Counted from the first letter of the stretch, positions 50,859 through 61,521 are shown. The stretch: 64,000 nt of DNA from Fuscovulum blasticum DSM 2131 (GCF_003034965.1 NZ_PZKE01000003.1:223673-287672), one strand, 5' to 3'. Translations and numbers: made by a program. Notes: generated from the sequence alone by a model not told the origin.

Positions 50859-53219
50859 TCAGGCGGTGCGGTGCAGCGGCAGGGTGAAGCGGAATTCCGC
50901 TCCTCCCTCGCCGCCTTCGCTGCGCTCTTCCAGCCAGAGGGCGCCGCCATTGGCCTCGATGATGCTTCGGCAGATCGACAGGCCAAGCCCCATGCCATCG
51001 GGCTTGCTGGTTTCGAACTGGGCGAAGAGATTGATCGTGGGCGAGATGCCCGGCCCGGTGTCCTTGACGCTGACGGTCATCAGGGCGGCGTCCGGCCAGG
51101 CCCTGACGGTGACCCGGCGTTCGTTCGACCCGGCATAGGCAATCGCCTCGATCGCGTTGCGCAGGAGGTTCACGATGACCTGCGCGATCTGAACGCGGTT
51201 GCCTTCCACATCGGGCACATCCGGCGCGATCTCGCTTTCGATGGTCACGTTGGCTTCGGTCGCCTCGGCGCGCACCAGGCGCAGCGACTGGTCAAGCAGT
51301 TCCCCGAAGCCGAACACGCTGCGGTCGCCCGCATCCTTGCGGATGAAGGCCCGCAGCGCGCGGATGATTTCGCCCGCCCGCAGCGACTGCTTTTCGATTT
51401 CCAGCAGGATTTCGTGCAGCTCGTCATCGGGCTGGGCGTGCTGGTTCAGGATCAGAAGCGCGGTATCGGCGTTCTGCGCGATGGCCGTCAGCGGCTGGTT
51501 CAGTTCATGCGCAAGGCCGGTGGCCATCTGGCCCATCGTGTTGCCGCGGGCCAGATGCGACAGGTCGCGGTTCAACTGCACGATCTGGCCTTCGGCTTCC
51601 TTGCTGGAGGTGATGTCGTCCAGCGTCACAACGGCGTGCATCGGGTTGCCGTCGGCATCGTTCACGATGATCGAGTTCACCGCGACCCAGAACAGCGAAC
51701 CATCCTTGCGGCGGCAGCGCATTTCGCGGTTGCCGACGAAATCCTTGAACGGAGCATCAATCTGCGGGGGGCTGTCGGACGAGGCCGACAGCAGCATGTC
51801 GGTGATCGGCTTGCCGATCAGTTCGTCCGGCTCGAAGCCGGTCATCCGGCACAGGCTGGCGTTGACGCGGGTGAAGGCGCCGCAGGACGAGGAGATCTGC
51901 GCCATGCCACGGGGGGACTGGTCAAAGGTCTGTCCATATTCACGCTCGGCCTCTCGCCGGGCGACGATTTCGCGGACAAGGGTCGTGTTGGCGCGTTCAA
52001 GCTCCATATAGGTGCGCGGCTGCGGATCGGACGGGTCGATCACGCCCTGGGCGATCAGGGTCGAGCGGACCGCGAAGGCATGAACCGGCTTGTAGATCAG
52101 ATGGGCCAGCCCAAGGCCCGCCACGCCGGAAATCGCGGCCACCAGCGCCGCGATCCAGATGTTCATCGAACGGTTCTGCTTGATGACGCCGGTAAAGTCG
52201 TCTTCGGGCGCATAGACGGCAATCGTCCAGGGCAGGGTGTCGCTGATCTTGGGCATGACCGTGGCCACGAACTTCTGCCCCTCGTAGGTGAACTCGGTCG
52301 GGGTTTCCTCGGTCACGGTCAGAAGGCCGTCATTGGCCATGGGGGCAAAGGCCGCGCGGGCGATCGGGTCTTCGAATTCGCGGATATTGGCAAAGCGCAG
52401 GGTGCCGTCTTCGTTCTTGGCCTTGATCAGGTTCAGATCGGGGTGCGCGATCACATCGCCGTCGCTGTGGATGATCAGCGCCTTGCCGTGCTGCCCGATG
52501 TTCAACCGCGACAGGAAGTGCGAGATCATGCTGATCTCGATGTCGACGCCCACCACGCCGCGGATGAAGCCCTGTTCGTGGTTGCTGATCACCGGGGCGG
52601 CCAGGGTGATGCCCGGCTGCTGCGAGGTGAAGAAGATGTAGGGATCGGTCCAGATCGTGGTCAACTGGGCCTTGGCCTTCTTGTACCAGGGCCGCTGCCG
52701 GGGATCGTAGGGATCTTCTGGGTCAACCCGGGCCTCGACAATGCCGAAGCTGTCGTCGCGCCAGATCAGTTGCACCAGACGCTTGCCATCCCTTTGGGTG
52801 ATGATCTTCGAGCGGAACTCGCCCGGGCCTTCGGGGGTGCGCATCACCATGACGAAGTTGCCGTCTTCGCTGCCGAAGTAGATGCCGGCAAATTGCGGGG
52901 CGATCTGCAACTGCTGGAACAGCAGCCGTTCCAGCACCTGCGGATCGTCGCTGGCGATCACCCGGTTCTGCGCCAGCCGCGCGGCCAGCTCGGCCGCCCC
53001 TTCCGCCGGGCTGAGGAAGCCCTTGGAATGTTCGATCGTGTTGATGCCGACATCGCGCAGCAGATCGCGCGCATGAAGAAGCAGCGCCCGTTCCGAGGTC
53101 AGGTAAGACGTGTAGACCACCAGGAAGACGGCCAGGAACTGCAACCCGGCCAGACAGATTGCCAGCAGCGCGCCCAGGGATTTCGTGATCGTCGGTTTCT
53201 TTCGCGGCGTGGGGCGCAT
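50859..53219 (-). CDS. dCACHE-PAS sensor histidine kinase
   Basis: A 786-residue membrane kinase. TM1 at 16-38, an extracytoplasmic dCACHE-like domain (39-350; DPRQRPWYKKAK and VVGVDIEISMISHFL are typical), TM2 at 353-374, a PAS domain at about 424-545 (FDQSPRGMAQISSSCGAFTRVNASLCRMTGF), then HisKA with phosphoacceptor His571 (GLAHELNQPLTAIAQNADTA) and the ATPase domain (NLLRNAIEAIAYAG, KDTGPGIS, GMGLGLSICRSIIEANGG). The layout is of the DctB/FixL-type kinases; dCACHE domains bind amino acids or carboxylates, so the ligand may be a nutrient. The gene runs away from nifH, 654 bases apart. Confidence 0.92.
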   Translation of the reverse strand: MRPTPRKKPTITKSLGALLAICLAGLQFLAVFLVVYTSYLTSERALLLHARDLLRDVGINTIEHSKGFLSPAEGAAELAARLAQNRVIASDDPQVLERLLFQQLQIAPQFAGIYFGSEDGNFVMVMRTPEGPGEFRSKIITQRDGKRLVQLIWRDDSFGIVEARVDPEDPYDPRQRPWYKKAKAQLTTIWTDPYIFFTSQQPGITLAAPVISNHEQGFIRGVVGVDIEISMISHFLSRLNIGQHGKALIIHSDGDVIAHPDLNLIKAKNEDGTLRFANIREFEDPIARAAFAPMANDGLLTVTEETPTEFTYEGQKFVATVMPKISDTLPWTIAVYAPEDDFTGVIKQNRSMNIWIAALVAAISGVAGLGLAHLIYKPVHAFAVRSTLIAQGVIDPSDPQPRTYMELERANTTLVREIVARREAEREYGQTFDQSPRGMAQISSSCGAFTRVNASLCRMTGFEPDELIGKPITDMLLSASSDSPPQIDAPFKDFVGNREMRCRRKDGSLFWVAVNSIIVNDADGNPMHAVVTLDDITSSKEAEGQIVQLNRDLSHLARGNTMGQMATGLAHELNQPLTAIAQNADTALLILNQHAQPDDELHEILLEIEKQSLRAGEIIRALRAFIRKDAGDRSVFGFGELLDQSLRLVRAEATEANVTIESEIAPDVPDVEGNRVQIAQVIVNLLRNAIEAIAYAGSNERRVTVRAWPDAALMTVSVKDTGPGISPTINLFAQFETSKPDGMGLGLSICRSIIEANGGALWLEERSEGGEGGAEFRFTLPLHRTA

Positions 53220-53384
53220 GACATCATCTGTTCGTTACTGGCTGCGGGACCGGCCGGCGCGGCTTGCGGGGGGCGCGCGCCCGTCATCCGGCCCGTGATA
53301 GCAGCCCGGACCGCGAATTGCACTGTGTTCCGGCCGATCTGACGAAGCGTCGAAGCGGCGGTCCGGGGCAGGTGTGGGGCGTGT

Positions 53385-53398
53385 AGGCAATATTGCCT
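53385..53398. promoter_or_regulatory. 14-base palindrome upstream of nifH region
   Basis: AGGCAATATTGCCT, a perfect palindrome directly followed by AGGCAACGAC, inside the AT-richer part of the gap between the kinase and nifH. It may be an operator for the kinase gene or for the transcript that ends at 53606. Confidence 0.4.
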
Positions 53399-53399
53399 A

Positions 53400-53606
53400 G
53401 GCAACGACACGAATTTTCTTTGAATTAGAGAAATGCAAAACAGGCTGGGTATTGAGTTGGATGAGTGTGTGGTTCCCCAAGCGGGTGGTTGGGGTGTTGC
53501 ATTGCAAGTGTCGTAACGAGTCGTAACGAGTGCTGCGGTTTCTGCCGCTTTAAAGAGTTGGTCCGGCGCAACGATCACACGATCGTTCGCCGGACCTTTT
53601 CCTTTT
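53400..53606 (+). ncRNA. Candidate small RNA ending at an orphan terminator
   Basis: The 654-base gap between the kinase (start 53219) and nifH (53874) shows no coding frame of interest, but a very strong plus-strand terminator ends at 53606. The stretch before it is less GC-rich than the surroundings, contains GTCGTAACGA in direct repeat (53510-53530) and ends in GCTGCGGTTTCTGCCGC plus the terminator hairpin. A transcript of up to 200 bases could be made. No clear promoter is identified, so the 5' end is a guess. Confidence 0.4.
53560..53606 (+). terminator. Strong terminator with no gene in front
   Basis: GGTCCGGCG-C-AACGATC, loop ACAC, GATCGTT-C-GCCGGACC, then TTTTCCTTTT. A 16-17-bp stem with one mismatch, plus-strand T-run. 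Confidence 0.85.
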
Positions 53607-53706
53607 GGGCGCCCGGAATTGCTGTGACAATGGCCGCCGCCGGCGCTGGCCGTCGCAGATCGCCCCATGTCCGGCCTGACCAGCGATTGTTGCATCCGGC
53701 AGCGAT

Positions 53707-53722
53707 TGTCGGAAACCGCACA
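53707..53722. promoter_or_regulatory. NifA upstream activator sequence of nifH
   Basis: TGT-CGGAAACCGC-ACA, an exact TGT-N10-ACA site about 85 bases before the sigma-54 promoter. Confidence 0.85.
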
Positions 53723-53791
53723 AAGCGGGCGGGCGCGTCGAACCCCATGTAGCACTTTGAATTCAATAGATTTCCTCAAGGGAAGCCCCCT

Positions 53792-53807
53792 TGGCACGTT
53801 TCCTGCT
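53792..53807 (+). promoter_or_regulatory. Sigma-54 promoter of nifHDK
   Basis: TGGCACGTTTCCTGCT: GG at -24 and GC at -12 with the required 12-base interval, 67-82 bases before the nifH ATG. RpoN/NifA-dependent control follows from family knowledge. Confidence 0.88.
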
Positions 53808-53855
53808 GCTCTGGTCCCGAGAGCGGCTGCTCCGCCGTCTCGTGAGCATCGTTGA

Positions 53856-54755
<900 letters not shown>

Positions 54756-54764
54756 CAGGCCCCG

Positions 54765-54810
54765 CCGGGACCGGGCCGCTGGTCCGGTTCCGCAACGGGC
54801 GCTTGCGCCC
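54765..54810 (+). other. Hairpins between nifH and nifD
   Basis: CCGGGACC/GGTCCGG (54765-54787) and GGGCGCTTGCGCCC (54797-54810), with no T-run. Their position matches the RNA-stabilising structures that leave more nifH than nifDK mRNA in other diazotrophs (inference). Confidence 0.5.
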
Positions 54811-54843
54811 GCCCCCCCGACCGCAGGAACAGGAGCCAAAAGA

Positions 54844-56346
54844 ATGGCAAAGGACAACGTCAGCGGGACGCCGGACTATGAAGCCCTCATCGAAGAGGTG
54901 CTGTCGGCCTATCCCGAGAAGTCGAAGAAGAAGCGGGCCAAGCATCTGGGCGTGGCCCAGGCAGACCCCGAAGGCGCCCCCGATGCGGTGACCGGCATCG
55001 CGTCGAAATGCGACACGGTGAAATCGAACATCAAGTCGATTCCCGGCGTGATGACGATCCGTGGCTGCGCCTATGCCGGGTCGAAGGGGGTGGTCTGGGG
55101 CCCGATCAAGGACATGGTTCACATCAGCCACGGCCCTGTCGGCTGCGGCCAGTATTCCTGGAGCCAGCGCCGCAACTACTATACCGGCACCACCGGGATC
55201 GACAGCTTTGTCACCATGCAGTTCACCACCGATTTCCAGGAAAAGGACATCGTGTTCGGCGGCGACAAGAAGCTGGAAAAGACCATCGACGAGATCAACA
55301 CCCTGTTCCCGCTGGCCAATGGCGTCTCGATCCAGTCGGAATGTCCGATCGGCCTGATCGGGGACGACATCGGCGCCGTCGCCAAGAAGAAGAACAAGGA
55401 CATCGGCAAGACCATCGTGCCGGTCCGCTGCGAAGGCTTCCGCGGCGTGTCGCAATCGCTGGGGCACCACATCGCCAATGACGCGGTGCGCGACTGGGTG
55501 TTTGACAAGAAGGAAACCGATTATGTCGCCGGCCCCTATGACGTGAACGTCATCGGCGATTACAACATCGGCGGCGATGCCTGGGCCAGCCGGCGGCTGC
55601 TGGAGGAGATGGGGCTGAACGTCGTCGGCAACTGGTCGGGCGATGCGACGCTGGCGGAAATCGAACGCGCCCCCAAGGCGAAGATCAACCTGATCCACTG
55701 CTACCGCTCGATGAGCTATATCTGCCGGCACATGGAAGAAACCTACGGCGTGCCGTGGATGGAATACAATTTCTTCGGGCCCAGCCAGATTGCCGCAAGC
55801 CTGCGCGCCATCGCCGCCCGGTTCGACGAAACCATCCAGGCCAGGGCCGAGGAGGTGATCGCCAAGTATCAGCCGCTGGTCGATGCGGTGCTGGCGAAAT
55901 ACAAGCCGCGGCTCGAAGGCAAGACGGTGATGCTGTATGTCGGCGGCCTGCGTCCGCGCCATGTTGTCACCGCCTATGACGACCTTGGCATGGTGATCGC
56001 CGGCACGGGCTATGAATTCGCCCATAACGACGATTACAAGCGCACCGGCCATTATGTGAAGGAAGGCACGCTGATCTATGACGACGTGACCGGCTATGAG
56101 CTGGAGCGTTTCATCGAGAAGGTGCGGCCCGATCTGGTGGGGTCGGGGATCAAGGAAAAATACCCGGTCCAGAAGATGGGCATCCCGTTCCGGCAGATGC
56201 ACAGTTGGGATTATTCCGGCCCCTATCACGGCTATGACGGCTTCGCGATCTTTGCCCGCGACATGGACATGGCGATCAACAACCCGGTCTGGGGCCTGTT
56301 CGATGCGCCCTGGGAGACTGCCGCCCCCGCCATCGCGGCCGAATGA
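54844..56346 (+). CDS. nifD: Nitrogenase molybdenum-iron protein alpha chain
   Basis: A 500-residue subunit holding FeMo-cofactor. P-cluster cysteines are Cys75 (IRGCAYAG), Cys101 ([10 protein letters not shown]) and Cys167 ([10 protein letters not shown]). FeMo-co is bound by Cys286 (LIHCYRSM) and His453 ([15 protein letters not shown]). [12 protein letters not shown] and [14 protein letters not shown] are family stretches. Molybdenum type is indicated by length and by the nifEN genes behind. AGGAG lies nine bases before the ATG at 54844. Confidence 0.99.
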   Translation: MAKDNVSGTPDYEALIEEVLSAYPEKSKKKRAKHLGVAQADPEGAPDAVTGIASKCDTVKSNIKSIPGVMTIRGCAYAGSKGVVWGPIKDMVHISHGPVGCGQYSWSQRRNYYTGTTGIDSFVTMQFTTDFQEKDIVFGGDKKLEKTIDEINTLFPLANGVSIQSECPIGLIGDDIGAVAKKKNKDIGKTIVPVRCEGFRGVSQSLGHHIANDAVRDWVFDKKETDYVAGPYDVNVIGDYNIGGDAWASRRLLEEMGLNVVGNWSGDATLAEIERAPKAKINLIHCYRSMSYICRHMEETYGVPWMEYNFFGPSQIAASLRAIAARFDETIQARAEEVIAKYQPLVDAVLAKYKPRLEGKTVMLYVGGLRPRHVVTAYDDLGMVIAGTGYEFAHNDDYKRTGHYVKEGTLIYDDVTGYELERFIEKVRPDLVGSGIKEKYPVQKMGIPFRQMHSWDYSGPYHGYDGFAIFARDMDMAINNPVWGLFDAPWETAAPAIAAE

Positions 56347-56438
56347 TCCTGCCGCCCCGGTTGCGGGGCGGCCCCCAACCTTCATCCCCCCTCACGGCCC
56401 GTCTCGGAATGTGGACGGCCCACAGAAGGATACCGACC

Positions 56439-57977
56439 ATGCCCCAATCCGCCGACAAGGTGCTGGACCATGCCCCGCTGTTCCGCGAACCGGAATACAA
56501 GGAGATGCTTGAGAACAAGCGGGTCCGCTACGAATGTGGCCACCCCGAACACCTGGTGACCGAGATCGGTGACTGGACCAAATCCTGGGACTATCGCGAG
56601 AAGAACCTGGCGCGCGAGGCGCTGACCATCAACCCGGCCAAGGCCTGCCAGCCGCTGGGCGCGGTCTTCGCGGCGCAGGGCTATGAGGGCACCATGCCTT
56701 TTGTCCATGGCAGCCAGGGCTGTGTGGCCTATTTCCGCAGCCACCTGTCGCGGCATTTCAAGGAACCGTCCTCGGCGGTCTCGTCCTCGATGACCGAGGA
56801 TGCGGCGGTGTTCGGTGGCCTTGCCAACATGATCGAGGGCCTGTCCAACACCAAGGCGCTGTACAACCCGGCGATGATCGCCGTCTCGACCACCTGCATG
56901 GCGGAAGTGATCGGCGACGACCTGAATTCCTTCATCCGGCAATCCCGGGAAAAGGGGTCTGTCCCGGAAGATTACAACGTGCCCTTCGCCCATACGCCTT
57001 CGTTCGTGGGCAGCCATGTCGATGGCTATGACAACATGCAGAAGGGCATCCTGACCAATTTCTGGGAAGGTCAGGAGCGGGTGCCGGGCGAGGGGATCAA
57101 CATCATCCCCGGATTTGACGGCTATGCCGTGGCCAACAACCGCGAACTGAAGCGGATGATGGGCCTGATGGGCGTCAGCACCACGCTGCTGGGCGATGTG
57201 TCGGATGTCTATGACACGCCCTCGGATGGCGAATTCCGCATGTTCGCGGGCGGCACCGGGCTGGAGGAAACCCGCGCGGCGCTGAACGCCCGGGCCACGC
57301 TGTCGATGCAGGAATATTGCAGCCCCAAGACGCTGGATTACGTCGCCGGCAAGGGGCAGGAGGTGGCGGCCTTCCATTATCCGATGGGTGTGCAGGCCAC
57401 GGATGAACTGTTGATGAAGATCAGCGCGCTGACCGGCAAACCCGTTCCCGATGCGCTGAAGCTGGAACGTGGCCGTCTGATCGACGCCATGGCCGACAGC
57501 CAGGCCTATCTGCACGGCAAGAGCGTGGCGGTGTTCGGCGACCCCGATTTCGTCTACGCCATGGCGCGCTTCCTGCTGGAGGTGGGGGCCGAGCCGAAGC
57601 ATTGCCTTGCCACCAATGGCGGCAAGGCCTGGGCCGAGAAGATGGAGGCGCTGTTCGCCACTTCGCCCTTCGGCACGGGCTGCAATGTCTGGGCGGGCAA
57701 GGATCTGTGGCACCTGCGGTCGATCATGGCGACCGAGCCGGTGGAGCTGCTGGTGGGGTCGTCCTATGGCAAGTATCTGAGCCGCGATCTGGGCGTGCCG
57801 CTGGTGCGGCTGACCTTCCCGATCTTCGACCGCCACCACCATCACCGCTTCCCGGCCTGGGGCTATCAGGGCGGGCTGAACGTGCTGGTCAAGCTGCTGG
57901 ACGTGATCTTCGACAAGCTGGACAGCGACAGCGATACGGCGGGCGTCACCGACATCTCGTTTGATCTGACGCGCTGA
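56439..57977 (+). CDS. nifK: Nitrogenase molybdenum-iron protein beta chain
   Basis: A 512-residue partner of NifD in the alpha2-beta2 MoFe protein, sharing the P-cluster through Cys70 ([10 protein letters not shown]), Cys95 ([10 protein letters not shown]) and Cys153 ([12 protein letters not shown]). [17 protein letters not shown] near the C-terminus is typical. AGAAGGA precedes the ATG at 56439; the extra frame upstream is the intergenic region. A terminator follows. Confidence 0.99.
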   Translation: MPQSADKVLDHAPLFREPEYKEMLENKRVRYECGHPEHLVTEIGDWTKSWDYREKNLAREALTINPAKACQPLGAVFAAQGYEGTMPFVHGSQGCVAYFRSHLSRHFKEPSSAVSSSMTEDAAVFGGLANMIEGLSNTKALYNPAMIAVSTTCMAEVIGDDLNSFIRQSREKGSVPEDYNVPFAHTPSFVGSHVDGYDNMQKGILTNFWEGQERVPGEGINIIPGFDGYAVANNRELKRMMGLMGVSTTLLGDVSDVYDTPSDGEFRMFAGGTGLEETRAALNARATLSMQEYCSPKTLDYVAGKGQEVAAFHYPMGVQATDELLMKISALTGKPVPDALKLERGRLIDAMADSQAYLHGKSVAVFGDPDFVYAMARFLLEVGAEPKHCLATNGGKAWAEKMEALFATSPFGTGCNVWAGKDLWHLRSIMATEPVELLVGSSYGKYLSRDLGVPLVRLTFPIFDRHHHHRFPAWGYQGGLNVLVKLLDVIFDKLDSDSDTAGVTDISFDLTR

Positions 57978-58003
57978 GACGCCACCCCTTGGCGCGCACA
58001 GGC

Positions 58004-58044
58004 CGGCGGTCCCCAGCTCCCGGGGGGCCGCCGGTTCTGTTTCT
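58004..58044 (+). terminator. Terminator after nifK
   Basis: CCGGCGGTCCCC and GGGGGGCCGCCGG form a stem, then TTCTGTTTCT. It ends the nifHDK unit just before the nifE control region. Confidence 0.75.
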
Positions 58045-58053
58045 GCCAATCCG

Positions 58054-58069
58054 TGTCGCAACCCCGACA
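58054..58069. promoter_or_regulatory. NifA upstream activator sequence of nifE
   Basis: TGT-CGCAACCCCG-ACA, an exact TGT-N10-ACA site 40 bases before the sigma-54 promoter, rather close. Confidence 0.85.
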
Positions 58070-58109
58070 ATCGGCGCCCGCGTATGGGGGAAACGGCCGG
58101 TTCGCGGGC

Positions 58110-58125
58110 TGGCACGTTCCTTGCT
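58110..58125 (+). promoter_or_regulatory. Sigma-54 promoter of nifE
   Basis: TGGCACGTTCCTTGCT, a full match to the -24/-12 consensus, 29 bases before the nifE ATG. Confidence 0.93.
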
Positions 58126-58153
58126 TGATCATCCCTGACCGAAAGGGAAGCCG

Positions 58154-59680
58154 ATGGCCGAGACATTGAAAGCCGCGATCGCCACCGTGTTGCACGAACC
58201 CGCCTGCGCGGTGAACGTCGCCAAGACGGACGGGGCGCGCAAGAAGGGCTGCACCAAACAGTTGACGCCCGGCGCGGCGGCGGGCGGCTGTGCCTTCGAC
58301 GGCGCGATGATCACCCTGCAACCGATTGTCGATGTGGCGCATCTGGTCCATGCGCCGCTGGCCTGCTGGGGCAATGGCTGGGACAATCGCGGCTCTGCCT
58401 CGTCCGGCCCGCAGCTTTACCGCACCGGATTCACCACCGACCTGGGCGAGCTGGACATCGTGATGGGGCATGGCGAACGCAAGCTCTATCGCGCCCTGCG
58501 CGAGGTGATTGCCGCCTATAATCCCCCGGCGGTTTTCGTCTATGCCACCTGCGTCACCGCCCTGACCGGCGACGATGTCGAGGCCGTCTGCAAGGCCGCC
58601 GCGCAGGATTTCGGCACCCCCTGCATCCCGGTCAACGTGCCGGGCTTTGCGGGGTCCAAGAACCTGGGCAACAAGCTGGCGGGGCAGGTGCTGCTGGATC
58701 ATGTGATCGGCACGGTCGAGCCCGAGGCGCCGACGCCCTGTGACATCAACATCATCGGCGATTTCAACCTGTCGGGGGAATTGTGGCAGGTGAAGCCGCT
58801 GTTGGACCGGCTGGGCATCCGCGTGCTGGGGGCCATCACCGGCGATGCGCGCTACCGGCAGGTTGCCATGGCGCACCGGGCGCGGGTGACGATGCTGGTC
58901 TGTTCGCAGGCGCTGATCAACCTGGCGCGGGGCCTGGAGGAACGCCACGGCATCCCGTTCTTCGAAGGCAGTTTCTACGGAATTTCGGACACGTCGGATG
59001 CGCTGCGGACGATGTGCCGGATGCTGGTGGACCGTGGCGCCGCGCCCGACCTGCTGGACCGCTGCGAGGCGCTGGTGGCCGAGGAGGAAGCCCGGGCCCG
59101 CGCGGCGCTGGCCCCGCTGAAGCCGCGCGTCGCGGGCAAGCGGGTGCTGCTTTACACCGGCGGGCATAAAAGCTGGTCCGTCGTCTCGGCCTTGCAGGAA
59201 CTGGGGATGGAGGTGGTCGGCACCTCGACCCGCAAGGCGACCGAGGCCGACAAGGACCGCATCCGCGAGATCATGCAGACCGACGCGCATATGTTCGACA
59301 ACATGGCCCCGCGCGAGATGTATGCGCTCTTGCGCGACAGCGGGGCGGATGTGCTGATGTCGGGCGGGCGCAGTCAGTTCGTGGCGCTGAAGGCGCGGGT
59401 GCCCTGGGTGGATGTGAACCAGGAAAAGCACGAACCCTATGCCGGCTATGTGGGCATGGTGGATCTGGTGCGCGCCATCGACCGCGCGGTGAACAACCCG
59501 ATGTGGGCCGATCTGCGCAGCCCCGCCCCCTGGGACGACCGGCCGCCCGCCGCCGTGGTGCTGCCGCCGCTGACGGCGGGGCGCTGCCCGGTTGTCCATG
59601 CCGGAACCGCGCCCGCCGCGCCGCCCGCTGCGGCCCTTGTGTCCGGCCCGTCGGACCGCGCCGATTTCGAGGATTGCTGA
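58154..59680 (+). CDS. nifE: Nitrogenase cofactor scaffold protein NifE
   Basis: A 508-residue homologue of NifD that, with NifN, forms the scaffold on which the NifB precursor is matured to FeMo-cofactor. Conserved parts are GARKKGCTKQLTPGAAAGGCAFDGAMITLQPIVDVAHLVHAPLACWGN, YATCVTALTGDDVEAVC, VPGFAGSKNLGNKLAGQ and FFEGSFYGISDTSDALR. The C-terminal 45 residues are Ala/Pro-rich and longer than usual. AAAGGGAAG precedes the ATG. One base separates its stop from the nifN start. Confidence 0.98.
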   Translation: MAETLKAAIATVLHEPACAVNVAKTDGARKKGCTKQLTPGAAAGGCAFDGAMITLQPIVDVAHLVHAPLACWGNGWDNRGSASSGPQLYRTGFTTDLGELDIVMGHGERKLYRALREVIAAYNPPAVFVYATCVTALTGDDVEAVCKAAAQDFGTPCIPVNVPGFAGSKNLGNKLAGQVLLDHVIGTVEPEAPTPCDINIIGDFNLSGELWQVKPLLDRLGIRVLGAITGDARYRQVAMAHRARVTMLVCSQALINLARGLEERHGIPFFEGSFYGISDTSDALRTMCRMLVDRGAAPDLLDRCEALVAEEEARARAALAPLKPRVAGKRVLLYTGGHKSWSVVSALQELGMEVVGTSTRKATEADKDRIREIMQTDAHMFDNMAPREMYALLRDSGADVLMSGGRSQFVALKARVPWVDVNQEKHEPYAGYVGMVDLVRAIDRAVNNPMWADLRSPAPWDDRPPAAVVLPPLTAGRCPVVHAGTAPAAPPAAALVSGPSDRADFEDC

Positions 59681-59681
59681 C

Positions 59682-61070
59682 ATGGCCGTCATCACCCACC
59701 CCCGGCGCGCGCTGTCCACCAACCCGCTGAAATCCTCGGCCCCGCTGGGGGCGGCGATGGCCTATCTGGGCATCGACGGCGCGATCCCGCTGTTTCACGG
59801 CGCGCAGGGCTGCACGGCCTTTGCGATGGTGCATCTGGTGCGCCACTTCAAGGAAGCGATCCCGCTGCAAACCACCGCGATGAACGAGGTCAGCGCCATT
59901 CTGGGCGGGGCCGAGCAGATCGAGGAAGCCATCACCAACCTGCGCAGGCGGGCGGCGCCCCGGTTCATCGGCATCGCCTCGACCGCGCTGACCGAAACCC
60001 GGGGCGAGGATGTGGCGGGCGAGCTGCGCGAGATGCGGGCGCGGCGCCGGGATTTCGACGATACCGCCATTGTCTATGCCGCCACCCCCGATTTTACCGG
60101 CGGGCTGGAAGAAGGCTGGGCCCGCGCGGTTGAGGCGGTGATTGGCGCGCTGGTGCCCGAGGTTGATCCGGTCTGGCGCGACCCCGACCTGCGGCAGGTG
60201 AACCTGCTGTGTTCCAGCGCGCTGACCGTGGCCGATGTTGACGAACTGGTGCGGCTGATCCGGTCCTTCGGCCTGTCGCCCATCGTGCTGCCCGATCTGT
60301 CGCGGTCGCTGGACGGGCATCTGGCCGAGGATTGGCGCGGTCATTCGCTGGGCGGCACCACGGTCGCGGACATCGGGCGAATGGGTCGCAGCGCCCATAC
60401 GCTGGCCATCGGGGAATCGATGCGGACGGCGGCGCGGATGATCGAGGACCGCGCCTTCGTGCCGGCGCGGGTGTTTCCTACCGTCACCGGGCTGAAACCG
60501 ACCGATGCCTTCATCCGCACCCTGATGGACCTGTCGGGGCAGGACGCCCCCGCCGGTATCAAGCGTGATCGCGCCCGGCTGATGGATGCGCAACTGGATG
60601 CGCATTTCTTCACCGGCGGGGTCAGGGTCGCCATCGGGGCCGATCCCGACCTGCTGCTGGCGCTGTCGCAGGCGCTGGCGGCGATGGGGGCCAAGGTGGT
60701 GACCGCCGTCACCACCTGCGACCGCCCCGAGGTTCTGTCGCAGGTGCCGGCGGCCGAGGTGATTGTCGGCGATCTGGGCGATCTGGAGCGGGATGCCGCC
60801 GCCAAGGGGGCGCAGGTGATCCTGACCCATTCGCACGGCCGCCATGCCGCCGGCCGTCTGGGCCTGCCGCTGATCCGCGTGGGATTCCCGGTGTTTGACC
60901 GGATCGGTGCGCAGGATGTCTGCCGCGTCGGCTATCGCGGCAGCCGCGCCTTTCTGTTCGAGCTTGCCAATACGATGCAGTCGCTTCCCCACAACGCCCG
61001 GCCCGCCGATTTCGGCGCGGCCCCGATCCCCCAGGAGTTCGAGCATGTCCCGCACGCTGCGGCTGGTTGA
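59682..61070 (+). CDS. nifN: Nitrogenase cofactor scaffold protein NifN
   Basis: A 462-residue NifK-like subunit of the NifEN scaffold. It starts AVITHPRRALSTNPLKSSAPLGAAMAYLGIDGAIPLFHGAQGCTAFAMVHLVRHFKE; one P-cluster-type cysteine (QGCTAF) is kept, and others are replaced, as usual for NifN. IGIASTALTETRGEDVAGEL and GFPVFDRIGAQDVCRVGYRG are typical. Start and stop are tightly joined to nifE (one base) and nifX (26-base overlap), so the products are likely made in fixed ratio. Confidence 0.97.
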   Translation: MAVITHPRRALSTNPLKSSAPLGAAMAYLGIDGAIPLFHGAQGCTAFAMVHLVRHFKEAIPLQTTAMNEVSAILGGAEQIEEAITNLRRRAAPRFIGIASTALTETRGEDVAGELREMRARRRDFDDTAIVYAATPDFTGGLEEGWARAVEAVIGALVPEVDPVWRDPDLRQVNLLCSSALTVADVDELVRLIRSFGLSPIVLPDLSRSLDGHLAEDWRGHSLGGTTVADIGRMGRSAHTLAIGESMRTAARMIEDRAFVPARVFPTVTGLKPTDAFIRTLMDLSGQDAPAGIKRDRARLMDAQLDAHFFTGGVRVAIGADPDLLLALSQALAAMGAKVVTAVTTCDRPEVLSQVPAAEVIVGDLGDLERDAAAKGAQVILTHSHGRHAAGRLGLPLIRVGFPVFDRIGAQDVCRVGYRGSRAFLFELANTMQSLPHNARPADFGAAPIPQEFEHVPHAAAG

Positions 61071-61521
61071 GACCGCCCCCCCGCCGGCTGAACAGCCGCT
61101 GCGGATTGCCATCGCCACCGACGATATGGAAACGCTGAACGCGCATTTCGGATCGGCCCGCAAGTTCGCGGTCTATGACGTGACGCGCAGCGGCGCGCGC
61201 TTCGTGGCCGCGCATGAGTTCGAGACCTTCACCAAGGGCGCGGGCAAGCATGACGATCAGGATGACCGCATCGCCCCCAAGATTGCCGCGCTGCAAGGCT
61301 GCGCACTGGTCTTTGCGCTGGCCATCGGCGGGCCGTCGGCGGCGCGGGTGGTGAAGATCGGCGTTCACCCGATCAAGCGCAAGGAACCCGAACCGATTGC
61401 CGCCGTGCTGGATCAGGTGCGGGTGATGCTGAACGGCACCCCGCCGCCGTTTCTACGCAAGGTTCTGGGTCTGGGCGCCAGACCCGATTTCCGCAGCGAA
61501 GATGAGGAGCAACCTGCGTGA
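61045..61521 (+). CDS. nifX: Nitrogenase cofactor carrier NifX
   Basis: A 158-residue member of the NifX/NafY/VnfX group that binds FeMo-co precursors and shuttles them to NifEN. Conserved parts are LRIAIATDDMETLNAHFGSARKFAVYDV, DDQDDRIAPKIAALQGCALVFALAIGGPSAARVVKIGVHPIKRKEPEPIAAVLDQV. The ATG at 61045, with AGGAG upstream, overlaps nifN by 26 bases. Confidence 0.95.
   Translation: MSRTLRLVETAPPPAEQPLRIAIATDDMETLNAHFGSARKFAVYDVTRSGARFVAAHEFETFTKGAGKHDDQDDRIAPKIAALQGCALVFALAIGGPSAARVVKIGVHPIKRKEPEPIAAVLDQVRVMLNGTPPPFLRKVLGLGARPDFRSEDEEQPA

Noticed and set aside
53509..53531. GTCGTAACGA direct repeat as a NifA or other activator site
   Set aside because: It does not have TGT-N10-ACA symmetry, and two short direct copies are too little evidence to name a factor.
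53746..53770. TTGAATTCAA as an FNR site upstream of nifH
   Set aside because: The half-sites are not separated by the four bases that FNR-type proteins need.
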